34,044 bases of DNA, taken from an uncultured Lachnospiraceae bacterium. Lineage in GTDB: Bacteria; Bacillota; Clostridia; Lachnospirales; Lachnospiraceae. Location of the stretch: assembly GCA_947063675.1 (NCBI GenBank), contig CAMSTM010000019.1, positions 1 to 34,044 on the forward strand, read 5' to 3'. Both the position numbers and the translations under genes were made by a program. Position 1 is the stretch's first letter. Each line of letters starts with the position of its first letter. The notes beneath the pieces are model-generated. The model worked only from the letters and a program-made list of their open reading frames with translations. It was not told where the DNA came from and did not search any database. Positions 23,205 to 31,936 of this stretch are shown in pieces.

Positions 23205-24896
23205 ATGAACAGAACCTGGTGGAAAGAAGCGGTTATTTATCAGATTTACCCCCGCAGTTTTATGGACAGCAACGGGGACGGCATCGGCGATTTACAGGGA
23301 ATTATCAGCCGTCTGGATTACCTGAAATATCTGGGCATCGACGTTATCTGGCTGTCACCCGTTTACAAATCCCCCAACGACGACAACGGCTACGATATCA
23401 GCGATTATCAGGCCATCATGGATGAATTCGGCACCATGGAGGACTTCGACGAACTCCTCGCAAAAGCCCATGAGCGGGGCATCCGCATCGTCATGGATTT
23501 GGTAGTAAACCATACCTCCGACGAGCACAGGTGGTTTGTGGAAAGCCGCAGGTCCACAGACAACGAATACCGCGATTACTATATCTGGCGGGAAGGAAAA
23601 GATGAAAAGACCCCTCCCAACAACTGGGGCGCCTGCTTCGGCGGCTCCGCATGGCAGTACGACGAAGCTACCGGTATGTACTACCTGCATCTTTTTTCAA
23701 AGAAACAGCCTGACTTAAACTGGGATAACCCGAAGGTGCGGCAGGAGGTTTTCAACATGATGACCTGGTGGTGCGAAAAGGGGATTGACGGCTTCCGCAT
23801 GGACGTTATCAGCATGATATCCAAAACCCCGGAAATGCCCGACGGCGAGGTTCACGACCTTTACGGCGATTTTGCGCCCTACTGTATCCACGGCCCCAAT
23901 GTCCATAAATATCTGCAGGAAATGAACGCAAAGGTGCTTTCCAGATACGACATTATGACCGTAGGGGAAACGGCCGGGGTTACCACTCGGCAGGCGATGC
24001 AGTACGCCGGGGAAAATACCCGCGAGCTGAATATGGTATTCCAGTTCGAGCATGTGGAAAGCGACGGGAAATACGGCAAGTGGACGGATGAAAAGATTCC
24101 CCTCACCACTTTGAAAAAGACTCTCTCCCGCTGGCAGAACGAGCTTTACGGAAAAGCGTGGAACAGCCTGTTCTGGGATAACCACGACCAGCCAAGAGCC
24201 GTCTCCCGCTTCGGCGACGACAGACCCGCGTACCGCGAGGTTTCCGCCAAAATGCTTGCCACCTGCCTGCATATGCTGCAGGGCACGCCCTACGTTTATC
24301 AGGGGGAGGAGCTTGGCATGACCAATTATCCCTTTAAAGGCCCGGAAGATTTCCGCGATATTGAAAGCATCAACGCCTACAGGGAATGGTGCCAGGAGGG
24401 TCCTCTCTCCCATGAGGTATTTTGGCCCTGCATGCTTTTCAAGAGCCGTGACAACGCCAGGACACCCATGCAGTGGGACGAGAGCGCGCAGGCCGGATTT
24501 ACCTCCGGCACGCCCTGGATTGCGGTGAATCCCAATTATACGGAAATCAATGCCAAAGCGCAGACCAAAGACCCCGATTCCGTATTTCATTACTATAAAA
24601 AGCTGATTGCGCTGAGAAAAGAAACACCCGCTATGGTATATGGAAAATATGAGCAGCTCCTTGAGGACAGCGAAGAGCTTTTCGTTTATACCAGAACGCT
24701 GGAAGACGGCGCCGGGGACACTTCCCAGCCTGAAAAACTGCTGGTGGTGTGCAGCTTCTGCGACCATGAGACGGACTTTACTCTGCCCGATGAATTTGTG
24801 GGGGCGCCCTGCCTGATTTCCAATCTGGAAAATACCTATGACAGGAAGGACATTACCGTGAAGCCTTACGAGGCGTTTGTACTTTATAAAAAGTAA
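23205..24896 (+). CDS. GH13 alpha-glucosidase (oligo-1,6-glucosidase type), paralogue 2
   Basis: A 563-residue GH13_31 enzyme. Nucleophile Asp200 is in GFRMDV, acid/base Glu255 in TVGETAG and the third acid Asp328 in DNHDQPR. The calcium-loop-like DSNGDGIGD is at 21-29. Val201, just after the nucleophile, is the residue typical of enzymes that cleave alpha-1,6 bonds (isomaltose, panose), so this copy is the better candidate for oligo-1,6-glucosidase. No signal peptide is seen, so it acts in the cytosol. ATG 23205 is preceded by AGGAGG. It shares an operon with paralogue 1 and is followed by a strong terminator. Confidence 0.93.
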   Translation: MNRTWWKEAVIYQIYPRSFMDSNGDGIGDLQGIISRLDYLKYLGIDVIWLSPVYKSPNDDNGYDISDYQAIMDEFGTMEDFDELLAKAHERGIRIVMDLVVNHTSDEHRWFVESRRSTDNEYRDYYIWREGKDEKTPPNNWGACFGGSAWQYDEATGMYYLHLFSKKQPDLNWDNPKVRQEVFNMMTWWCEKGIDGFRMDVISMISKTPEMPDGEVHDLYGDFAPYCIHGPNVHKYLQEMNAKVLSRYDIMTVGETAGVTTRQAMQYAGENTRELNMVFQFEHVESDGKYGKWTDEKIPLTTLKKTLSRWQNELYGKAWNSLFWDNHDQPRAVSRFGDDRPAYREVSAKMLATCLHMLQGTPYVYQGEELGMTNYPFKGPEDFRDIESINAYREWCQEGPLSHEVFWPCMLFKSRDNARTPMQWDESAQAGFTSGTPWIAVNPNYTEINAKAQTKDPDSVFHYYKKLIALRKETPAMVYGKYEQLLEDSEELFVYTRTLEDGAGDTSQPEKLLVVCSFCDHETDFTLPDEFVGAPCLISNLENTYDRKDITVKPYEAFVLYKK

Positions 24897-24915
24897 ACGA
24901 CTGATTTAATTAATA

Positions 24916-24954
24916 AAGCCGGACGAGGGTACTGCAATCCCGTCCGGCTTTTAA
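24916..24954 (+). terminator. Rho-independent terminator after the GH13 pair
   Basis: A perfect ten-pair stem AAGCCGGACG / CGTCCGGCTT (24916-24925 and 24941-24950) followed by Ts, 20 bases after the stop codon. Confidence 0.9.
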
Positions 24955-25036
24955 ATTTCAAAAAAGCAAGTGTACAGTTCTTTTTAACCATGCGGTTATC
25001 GTGTCTTTAATGAACTTCCAGATGCAATAACAAATA

Positions 25037-25062
25037 AAGAAGCCTCATTTCTAAGGCTTCTT
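25037..25062 (-). terminator. Terminator of the tRNA-Leu gene
   Basis: A perfect eight-pair stem AAGAAGCC / GGCTTCTT with a ten-base loop, four bases after the tRNA 3' end, followed on the minus strand by TTTATTTGTTATT. Confidence 0.8.
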
Positions 25063-25065
25063 CCA

Positions 25066-25149
25066 TGCAGGAAAAGAGACTTGAACTCTCATGGTATTGC
25101 TACCACACGGACCTGAACCGTGCGCGTCTGCCAATTCCGCCATTCCTGC
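25066..25149 (-). tRNA. tRNA-Leu (anticodon CAG)
   Basis: An 84-base cloverleaf with a long variable arm, as in leucine tRNAs. The acceptor stem pairs GCAGGAA with TTCCTGC, discriminator A. The anticodon stem CACGG/CCGTG encloses the loop TTCAGGT, giving anticodon CAG for CUG codons. The variable arm is GGTA-GCAA-TACC, and the T arm is GAGAG-TTCAAGT-CTCTT. CCA is not encoded. It has its own promoter and terminator. Confidence 0.97.
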
Positions 25150-25160
25150 GAACAAAAAAT

Positions 25161-25189
25161 ATTATATCGGGCTTTCTCAAATATGTCAA
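25161..25189 (-). promoter_or_regulatory. Consensus sigma-A promoter for tRNA-Leu
   Basis: On the minus strand TTGACA (25184-25189), a 17-base spacer and TATAAT (25161-25166), 11 bases upstream of the mature tRNA 5' end. All 12 consensus bases match. Confidence 0.9.
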
Positions 25190-25249
25190 CCACTTTCTGA
25201 AAAAAATCTAAAAAAATCCAAACTTTTGTCATTTTATCATTCAGGCCGT

Positions 25250-26350
25250 TCAACTTTGAAAAAGTCCGCTTTTCATATTTTCCAGCATCATTTCAAACAG
25301 GGAACGAATCATTTTCTGCAGCGTTTTCCGTGTACTGTCATCCACTTCCCTTGCCGCGGTCGCCACGTTTTGAAGGCTCTTTTTCAAATCGGCGCCGAAT
25401 TCAAACACATCGGAAGCCTTTGAGGCGGAAATCACATCATAAAGCGTATCTATAAACAGATGTATCTCCTCCTCGGAAAGAGACAGTATCCACTCGTTTA
25501 AGGCGGCGTCACGCTTAATTTTGGCGCTGGTCATATTTTTCGCCCTGACTATGGTTCCGTCCTTGATTTTCCATGTGTAGGTATTATGCTGAAAGGTTCC
25601 GATTCCCCGGCTCTCCACAATTTCATATTTTCCGTGATTCTCCAGTATCATTCCCACCAGAGAGGAACGGGGAATAAACTTAATTACTCTGTCCTCAATG
25701 GCAGAATAATTTCCCTGCTCCCGGATTTCCGGCCGAAATCCCGGGCCGTCGTTATTAAATACCTTAATCAGCCTCTTTCTTGTCTCTTCCCGGCAGTTCA
25801 TTGCAGCATAAACCGCAAGATTTCCCCCTTTAGAATGGCCTCCCACATAGAAATCCCCTTCGAAGGCCTCCGCCGCCTTTTCCAGATATTCTACTGCCAG
25901 GTACTGGCTGGGAAGGGGTTTTGAAAATGCCAGGTTCAAATCTTCCTTCCACCCCACAAGAGTCGCGTCGGTTCCCCGATAAGCGACATAAATGCCCCCG
26001 TCCTCCAGAAAATAGGTCATTGCCGAAAACTGTGTCTCCTCTTCCTCATTGATAACATTGACATAAGCATTCATTTTCAGTCTGCCGAACCTCACGGACT
26101 CGGCAAGCGCCGCAAACAGCTCCTTATTATTCTGCCGATACCAGTAATCGTCAAGAATCACGTCCCTTTCAGGATGGGAATAAATACTTTGTATACTCAC
26201 CGGCTCTTTTTTCTCCTCCCGCCCCGGAACGAATTTTTCATAATTTAAGTATACAAGCTGGCATAAAATCAGACTGTCCACCTCATTAAACGGTCTTTCT
26301 GACAAAGGATACCTTCCCCAGTCTTTGATATAAGAAATAATATTTTCCAT
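25250..26350 (-). CDS. DUF2974 (Mbeg1-like) alpha/beta-hydrolase
   Basis: A 366-residue protein with the alpha/beta-hydrolase signs YRGTDATLVGWKED (124-137, oxyanion region) and GGHSKGGNLAVYAAM (170-184) with nucleophile Ser173. SSLVGMILENH followed later by FQHNTYTW is the usual Mbeg1-like C-terminal pattern, and the His there is a candidate for the triad. There is no signal peptide. The likely activity is lipase/esterase-like hydrolysis of an unknown substrate. ATG 26350 is preceded by AAAGGAG. It follows the DUF3810 gene by 39 bases in the same direction and is likely co-transcribed. It shares the GHSKGGN elbow with the T7SS-locus protein at 4153-5541 but is shorter and not near T7SS genes. 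Confidence 0.85.
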   Translation of the reverse strand: MENIISYIKDWGRYPLSERPFNEVDSLILCQLVYLNYEKFVPGREEKKEPVSIQSIYSHPERDVILDDYWYRQNNKELFAALAESVRFGRLKMNAYVNVINEEEETQFSAMTYFLEDGGIYVAYRGTDATLVGWKEDLNLAFSKPLPSQYLAVEYLEKAAEAFEGDFYVGGHSKGGNLAVYAAMNCREETRKRLIKVFNNDGPGFRPEIREQGNYSAIEDRVIKFIPRSSLVGMILENHGKYEIVESRGIGTFQHNTYTWKIKDGTIVRAKNMTSAKIKRDAALNEWILSLSEEEIHLFIDTLYDVISASKASDVFEFGADLKKSLQNVATAAREVDDSTRKTLQKMIRSLFEMMLENMKSGLFQS

Positions 26351-26389
26351 AAAATTCTCCTTTCCGGCAAACGCAGTAAATATTTAATT

Positions 26390-27550
26390 TCAATATAATT
26401 TTCCGTCATAGTATCTAAGCAGGAGCCTGACCACCCGGCTGTAGCTGACGGTGCCGTCTGATACGCCGTTCAAAGTCAGGTTAGTGTCAAGAAAGGCGTC
26501 CGCCGCCCGTTTTACGGTTTCCGTCTTTAAAACCGCTTTTCTTTCCACCTGCTCCCAGCTCTCCTTAGTAAGAAACTTCTTATCCGCTGCAACCTGCCCG
26601 TCAATCTGCGGATGGGCGGCATATATTTCCCCGTCCTCCCCGATTGCCTTAACGAAGTCCCTGTCCAGATAGCCGATAACGCTTAAATAAGCGCTGTAGC
26701 GGAACAATTCGTCCTCTGAATCCACACAGGCAAGGAAGCCTAAAAAATTTGCCTCATCCTCCAGGATAAAGCCCTTTAAGTGGGACAGCTCATGACACAT
26801 GGAAACCGGCATATTGGTAATATACATCTGTCTGTTGTAATTGGCCTCCATGGAAAAGGGGAAATAATATCCCATGATACTCTGCTGGCTGTAAAACCCC
26901 GACAGACAAAGCCCCTTGGGCTTTGGATAATAGCCCTGCAAATTTTCAAAGGTTCCGCCCAGCCTCCTCATTTCCTGCCGGGCTTTCTCCCTGATATCTT
27001 CCTTATATATAATATACCCCTTTTCGTCCCTCTCAAAAGAAGGCGCCAGGGCATTGGCCTGCTCCACCACATAATCCCGAAGGGCGGCAATCTCCTCCGT
27101 CCCGTATACCTTATCCGGGCTTCCCCCTATCTCATACCTGACCGTAATCGGCGAAACCTGATACAGGAGAAAGCAGTTCAGCATCATAATCACGCTCACA
27201 ATTCCAAGCACCCAATAGAGAAATAACACGTATCTGCCATACAGTTTCTTAAAGAATATCAGCCTTGCAGGCGGCATTACCGACGGTAATTTCCGCTTCA
27301 AAACCAGACAGACAGTAAAGATAATGCCGGCTGCCGCCAGGACGAAAACCAGTACTGCCGCCAGATACAGCATCCATTCCCCTACAGAAAAGGGAAAACT
27401 CCCGGTGATTCTTCCGTAAGTCTCCACCCAGAGGGGAAAAATGTTATCCACATAAAAATCACTGAATCCTTCCCACACTCTTCCTGCCATATTAAGCCCT
27501 GCCGCAAATAAAATCAATATCCCCGGCGTCCAAAGCTGCCATTTCTTCAC
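26390..27550 (-). CDS. DUF3810 membrane protein with HExxH-type metalloprotease motif
   Basis: About 386 residues. Three N-terminal membrane segments (near 8-22, 58-82 and 106-130) precede an extracytoplasmic-type domain with CHELSHLKG (His253, Glu254, His257) and a downstream EDEANF (a possible third-ligand region), as in the DUF3810 family of putative zinc metalloproteases. The substrate is unknown. The frame is open up to TTG 27655, but GTG 27550 is preceded by AGGAG at eight bases and directly precedes KKWQLW and the first membrane segment. The longer form would overlap the divergent symporter gene region and include promoter-like sequence (TTGACA at 27650-27655), so I reject it. It is followed by a DUF2974 gene. 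Confidence 0.82.
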   Translation of the reverse strand: MKKWQLWTPGILILFAAGLNMAGRVWEGFSDFYVDNIFPLWVETYGRITGSFPFSVGEWMLYLAAVLVFVLAAAGIIFTVCLVLKRKLPSVMPPARLIFFKKLYGRYVLFLYWVLGIVSVIMMLNCFLLYQVSPITVRYEIGGSPDKVYGTEEIAALRDYVVEQANALAPSFERDEKGYIIYKEDIREKARQEMRRLGGTFENLQGYYPKPKGLCLSGFYSQQSIMGYYFPFSMEANYNRQMYITNMPVSMCHELSHLKGFILEDEANFLGFLACVDSEDELFRYSAYLSVIGYLDRDFVKAIGEDGEIYAAHPQIDGQVAADKKFLTKESWEQVERKAVLKTETVKRAADAFLDTNLTLNGVSDGTVSYSRVVRLLLRYYDGKLY

Positions 27551-27669
27551 TTTCTTTTCTCCTGCCGTTCTCTGCCCCACACTTTTCCCTTCTCTTTTCA
27601 GAAAACAATCATATCCTTTTCCGAATGCTACTATATTAATAATAAGAGTTGTCAAGGCTGCGTAAACCT

Positions 27670-28980
27670 ATGCAAAATGCATTTACCTTTTTAAAATCCG
27701 CCAATCAATTTTTATGGAGCGGTCCTCTTTTACTTCTGCTGATGGGTACACATCTTTATTTTACCATGAAACTTCGCGTTCCGCAGAAAAATATTTTAAA
27801 AGCAATCCGCCTTTCCGTCACCCCGTCGGGAAAAAAGGACGGAAACAATCTTTCTGTCTTTGCCACTTTAGCCACTACCCTGGCGGCTACTCTGGGAACC
27901 GGCAATATTATCGGCGTTTCCACCGCCGTCGCTCTCGGTGGCCCGGGCGCCATCTTCTGGTGCTGGATAACCGGGATTTTAGGCATGGCGACGGCCTATG
28001 CGGAATGCTTTTTAAGCGTCCGTTTCCGAAAAAAGGACAAAGACGGCGTCTATCAGGGCGGTCCCATGTATGTGTGGGAAAACGGCCTGGGCATGCCTTC
28101 CGTGGGAAAATTTTACGGTTTCCTGACGCTGATTGCAGCCTTTGGCGTCGGCTGCACCACCCAGGCCAACTCTATCACCCAGACCACCACCTTAAGCTTT
28201 GGCCTTAATCCACACATTGCCGGATTTGCCGCCGCCATTTTAGCCGGGCTGGTGATTGTCGGCGGGATTCGCTCCATCGGAAACGTATGCATGAAGCTGG
28301 TGCCTTTTCTTGCCATTCTCTACACGGCAAGCTGCGTATTTCTTCTTATTATAAACAGGGAAGCCCTCCTGCCCGCAATCCGGCTGATTTTGGCGCACGC
28401 CCTTGCTCCCAGAGCGGCTCTCGGCGGCGCTGCCGGCTCCTCCCTGATGCTTACCGCCCGCTACGGCATTGCCAGAGGGCTTTTTACCAACGAAGCCGGT
28501 ATCGGAACCGCGGCAATCGCAGCCGCAGCCTCTGACACTGATAATCCCTCCCATCAGGCTTATGTCTCCATGACTGCCGTATTCTGGGATACCGTCGTCA
28601 TGTGCCTTCTGAGCGGTCTGGTGATTGTGACCAATATGCTGCTGCACCCGGCTTCCGTCCTCAGTGTCAATGAGGCCGGACTGACAGAAGCCGCCTTTTC
28701 TTATCTCCCTGTGCTTGGAAATGTGTTTTTATCCCTTTGCCTTGTGGCTTTTGCCATCACTACCCTAATCGGCTGGTCTTATCTGGGAGAGCAGGCCTTC
28801 CGCTATATGACCGGCAATAAAGGGCTTTTCATCTACAAGGTCGCCTATATCGTGATGATTTACATCGGCGCGGTTCTGCCCTTAAATCTGGTCTGGGAGT
28901 GCACCGACTTAATCAACGCCCTGATGGTGATTCCCAATGTGGCGGCGCTGTTTCTTCTCCGGAAATATTTACATTCTTAG
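27670..28980 (+). CDS. AGCS family sodium:alanine/amino-acid symporter
   Basis: A 436-residue polytopic membrane protein with about 10-11 hydrophobic segments. The family signature GTGNIIGVSTAVALGGPGA is near 77-95, and TNEAGIGTAAIAA near 277-289 is also typical of AGCS transporters, which import alanine, glycine or related amino acids with Na+ or H+. I chose ATG 27670 because it begins MQNAFTFLKSANQFLW, the usual N-terminus; a TTG 21 bases upstream is possible. The ribosome binding site is weak (AAGG about 12 bases away). It is divergent from the DUF3810 gene with an AT-rich shared upstream region. Confidence 0.9.
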   Translation: MQNAFTFLKSANQFLWSGPLLLLLMGTHLYFTMKLRVPQKNILKAIRLSVTPSGKKDGNNLSVFATLATTLAATLGTGNIIGVSTAVALGGPGAIFWCWITGILGMATAYAECFLSVRFRKKDKDGVYQGGPMYVWENGLGMPSVGKFYGFLTLIAAFGVGCTTQANSITQTTTLSFGLNPHIAGFAAAILAGLVIVGGIRSIGNVCMKLVPFLAILYTASCVFLLIINREALLPAIRLILAHALAPRAALGGAAGSSLMLTARYGIARGLFTNEAGIGTAAIAAAASDTDNPSHQAYVSMTAVFWDTVVMCLLSGLVIVTNMLLHPASVLSVNEAGLTEAAFSYLPVLGNVFLSLCLVAFAITTLIGWSYLGEQAFRYMTGNKGLFIYKVAYIVMIYIGAVLPLNLVWECTDLINALMVIPNVAALFLLRKYLHS

Positions 28981-29010
28981 AATACACGCATGTGTGCATT
29001 TCCGAGAATA

Positions 29011-29039
29011 TTGACTATTCCGCTTTCATTCCGTATAAT
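29011..29039 (+). promoter_or_regulatory. Sigma-A promoter for the first MATE gene
   Basis: TTGACT (29011-29016), a 17-base spacer and TATAAT (29034-29039), 31 bases after the symporter stop and about 75 bases before the MATE start. Confidence 0.75.
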
Positions 29040-29112
29040 ACGGAAATATATGGCTTCACCGGCAGGCAAGTCCGTCTCTGAAATCTGTCCATATAAGAAA
29101 CGGAGGTCATCA

Positions 29113-30402
29113 ATGAAAAAGGAATACTTAAAATACATTCTCCCCTCAACCTTATCTTTTTTACTGACGGGAATCTACTCTATTGTGGACGGTATTTTTG
29201 TAGGCAGGGCCATGGGCGATGCGGGTCTTGCCGCAATCAATATTGCATGGCCATTGGTTGCGCTCATTTTTTCCCTTGGAACGGGCATCGGTATGGGCGC
29301 CGCCGTGGTGATGTCCTTAAACAGAGGGGCGGGGGACGAAAAAAAAGCGGCAAGGGCGGAGGGCAACGCCTTTTTCCTGCTTCTTACCGGCTCGCTTCTG
29401 CTGATAATCCTTCTCTTTTTATTTTCTCCCCTGCTGCTTGAGCTTCTCGGCGCTGAGGGAGAGCTTCACCCGCTTGCCGTTACTTATGTAAGATACATTC
29501 TTCTCGGCGGCGTCATTCAGGTGTTTGCCACCGGCATGATTCCCGTGATGCGCAATCACGGCGCGTCCTTTTACGCCATGTGCGCTATGGCGTCAGGATG
29601 CCTTGCCAATATTTTTCTTGATTACTACTTTGTAATTGCTTTACGCTGGGGACTGGCCGGAGCCGCTCTCGCCACTGTCTTTGGACAGGCTCTCACCCTG
29701 ATATTCAGTATTGCCTTTTTTATGAAAAAAGAGAACCGCGTTGCCTTTTCGGACATGCGTCCTGATAAATCCGTGATTTCCCCTATTTTACAGGTGGCGG
29801 TTTCGCCTTTCGGGCTGACCTATCTGCCCTCCGTCACCATCATTTTCATGAATCTGCAGTCTATGAACTACGGGGGAGAGGAGGCTGTCAGCGCCTATGC
29901 GGTTCTTGCCTATATCATCTCCTTTATGGAGCTTCTGGTTCAGGGAATCGGGGACGGCAGCCAGCCGCTTTTATCTTTAAGCCGCGGGAAAGGGGATGAA
30001 AAATCGCTGAAAACCTATGCACGGTGGACGTTTTTACTGGGGATAAGCGTCGGCGTTCTCGGAGCCGTCCTTTTTGTCCTGTCAGGAAATCTGCTGCCGG
30101 AATTTTACGGAACCTCCCCGGAGGCGGGCGCTTATATTATAAAGGCCACTCCTGCTTTTGCGCTGGTTACCGCCCTTTACGGACTGACCAAACCGGCGGT
30201 TTCCTATTTTTACGCTACCCGGCGCACAACGCGCTCCAATATCCTGGTGTATGGGGAAATCATACTGACGCTCATTCTTATCGTGATTCTGCCCCTCTTT
30301 TTAGGGCTTGACGGGGTCTGGTATACGATTCCCGCCGTGCAGGTGATTCTCGGCGTTCTCTGTGTTGTTTTCCTGAAAATGCCGGATAAAAGGCGGGATT
30401 AA
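29113..30402 (+). CDS. MATE family efflux transporter 1
   Basis: A 429-residue protein with about 12 transmembrane segments and the two-lobe repeat of MATE transporters. The N-terminal stretch LPSTLSFLLTGIYSIVDGIFVGRAMG matches the typical VDxxFVG motif of the family (the DinF/NorM-like branch). MATE proteins export cationic drugs or metabolites using Na+ or H+ gradients. ATG 29113 has CGGAGG eight bases upstream; the frame is open from 28990, but that would include the promoter. The substrate cannot be told from sequence. It has its own promoter. Confidence 0.9.
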   Translation: MKKEYLKYILPSTLSFLLTGIYSIVDGIFVGRAMGDAGLAAINIAWPLVALIFSLGTGIGMGAAVVMSLNRGAGDEKKAARAEGNAFFLLLTGSLLLIILLFLFSPLLLELLGAEGELHPLAVTYVRYILLGGVIQVFATGMIPVMRNHGASFYAMCAMASGCLANIFLDYYFVIALRWGLAGAALATVFGQALTLIFSIAFFMKKENRVAFSDMRPDKSVISPILQVAVSPFGLTYLPSVTIIFMNLQSMNYGGEEAVSAYAVLAYIISFMELLVQGIGDGSQPLLSLSRGKGDEKSLKTYARWTFLLGISVGVLGAVLFVLSGNLLPEFYGTSPEAGAYIIKATPAFALVTALYGLTKPAVSYFYATRRTTRSNILVYGEIILTLILIVILPLFLGLDGVWYTIPAVQVILGVLCVVFLKMPDKRRD

Positions 30403-30416
30403 AGCTCCCGCAAAAG

Positions 30417-30436
30417 CCGGTTCATGCATGAACCGG
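30417..30436. repeat. Perfect 20-base palindrome between the two MATE genes
   Basis: CCGGTTCATG joined to CATGAACCGG without a loop. It lies 14 bases after the first MATE stop and 22 bases before the -35 of the next. There is no T-run after it, so an operator is as likely as a terminator. Confidence 0.6.
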
Positions 30437-30458
30437 GCGGCGGCAAATCAGACATTTG

Positions 30459-30487
30459 TTGACGAAAGAGGCGGGAACCGATATAAT
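30459..30487 (+). promoter_or_regulatory. Sigma-A promoter for the second MATE gene
   Basis: TTGACG (30459-30464), a 17-base spacer and TATAAT (30482-30487), about 56 bases before ATG 30544. Confidence 0.8.
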
Positions 30488-30543
30488 AGCCACAAGCGCT
30501 TTGTTCCCGGTAAGGGCGCATGAATACAAGGGAGAATTCTAAA

Positions 30544-31914
30544 ATGGGAAAACTAATCGACAGATGGAAAAACGACAGATTCTACAGCCAGATTGTAAAG
30601 CTGCTGCTGCCAATCGTATTTCAAAATCTTTTGAGCGCGGCCGTAAGCTCGGCCGACGTGGTGATGCTTAATTATGTGGGACAGTCGTCTATTTCTGCGG
30701 TTTCACTGGCTGCCCAGTACGCCAGCGTACTTTTTATGGTCTATTACGGCCTGGGTACGGGAGCTACCATCCTCTGCGCCCAGTATTACGGAAAAGGCGA
30801 TTTGCGGGCAATTGAAATCGTTGAGGGAATCGCTCTGCGCTTTTCCATTTCCATATCCGTTCTGGCGGCCGGTTTTGCCATGTTTGCCCCCGGCCTTATG
30901 ATGAAGCTCTTTACCAATGACCCTGAGCTGATTGCAATCGGCGCGTCTTATTTGCGTCTTGTCAGCGTCAGTTATCTTTGTTGGGGAATCACGGAGGTTT
31001 ATCTCTCGGTACTGCGCAGCGTGGGCAGAGTCGTCATCAGCACGGCCTTAAACACTCTTGCTTTTACTTTAAATATTCTCTTAAACGCCGTGTTTATTTT
31101 CGGCCTTTTCGGCGCTCCGAAGCTGGGCGCTGCAGGCGTTGCCCTTGCCACCTCTCTTTCCAGGGTAATCGAGCTGATTTGCTGCTTTATCGTATCGGCG
31201 AAAAGCAGGGATATCAAATTAAAGCTTTCCACTCTTTTTATGAGAAATAAGCTCCTGTTTTCCGATTTTATCAGGCTTTCCCTGCCGGCTCTCGGGAATG
31301 ATATCGCCTGGGGCGTTGCCTTTTCCATGTATTCCGTGATTATCGGCCATTTAGGCTCGGACGCCGTTGCCGCCAATTCCTTTGTTATCGTGGTGCGCAA
31401 CTTCGGTACGGTTCTGTGCTTTGGTATCGCCAGCGCCGGCGGCATTTTGCTTGGAAACATTATCGGGGAAAACAGACTGGAGGATGCAAGGCAGGATGCC
31501 AGAAAGCTGATGAAGCTCACCGTTTTAAGCGGAGCCTTCGGCGGCCTCCTCATCCTTGCCATAACGCCCTTTGTGCTTATGTACGCAGACCTTACGGATA
31601 CTGCCATGCATTACCTGAAATATATGCTTTTAATCAATACATACTATGTGATGGGTGCCGCCGTAAACACCACCCTGATTGCGGGCGTGTTCCGCGCCGG
31701 AGGCGATTCCCGGTTCGGCTTTATCTGCGACGTGATTGACATGTGGGTTTACGCCGTTCCCTTAGGATTTCTTGCGGCTTTCGTGTTTAAGCTTCCGGTT
31801 ATGTGGGTTTATTTCCTTCTGTGTACCGATGAATTCGTCAAGTGGCCCTGGGTTATCCGTCATTACAGAAGCGATAAGTGGCTCCACAATATCACCAGGG
31901 ACAATATCGAATAA
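30544..31914 (+). CDS. MATE family efflux transporter 2
   Basis: A 456-residue, 12-segment MATE transporter. LLPIVFQNLLSAAVSSADVVMLNYVG is the typical N-terminal MATE stretch (ADxxMxxxxG), and a similar GxxxxxNIIGE segment occurs in the second lobe. It is clearly divergent from MATE 1, so this is probably not a recent duplication. ATG 30544 has AAGGGAG about nine bases upstream; an earlier ATG at 30520 would put that site inside the gene. It has its own promoter with a palindrome ahead of it, and ends 22 bases from the convergent birA gene. Confidence 0.9.
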   Translation: MGKLIDRWKNDRFYSQIVKLLLPIVFQNLLSAAVSSADVVMLNYVGQSSISAVSLAAQYASVLFMVYYGLGTGATILCAQYYGKGDLRAIEIVEGIALRFSISISVLAAGFAMFAPGLMMKLFTNDPELIAIGASYLRLVSVSYLCWGITEVYLSVLRSVGRVVISTALNTLAFTLNILLNAVFIFGLFGAPKLGAAGVALATSLSRVIELICCFIVSAKSRDIKLKLSTLFMRNKLLFSDFIRLSLPALGNDIAWGVAFSMYSVIIGHLGSDAVAANSFVIVVRNFGTVLCFGIASAGGILLGNIIGENRLEDARQDARKLMKLTVLSGAFGGLLILAITPFVLMYADLTDTAMHYLKYMLLINTYYVMGAAVNTTLIAGVFRAGGDSRFGFICDVIDMWVYAVPLGFLAAFVFKLPVMWVYFLLCTDEFVKWPWVIRHYRSDKWLHNITRDNIE

Positions 31915-31936
31915 ATTTTTCTGAAGATGATACGAA

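Noticed and set aside
23715-24767. A 350-codon frame antisense to the second GH13 gene
   Set aside because: The plus-strand gene has all GH13 catalytic motifs; the antisense frame reflects its GC-rich codon positions and has no recognisable motifs.
27551-27655. A longer N-terminus for the DUF3810 protein from TTG 27655
   Set aside because: The TTG coincides with a TTGACA promoter-like hexamer and has no ribosome binding site, whereas GTG 27550 has AGGAG at eight bases.
30999-31607. A 202-codon frame antisense to the second MATE gene
   Set aside because: It is a shadow of the membrane protein's codons with no domain of its own.
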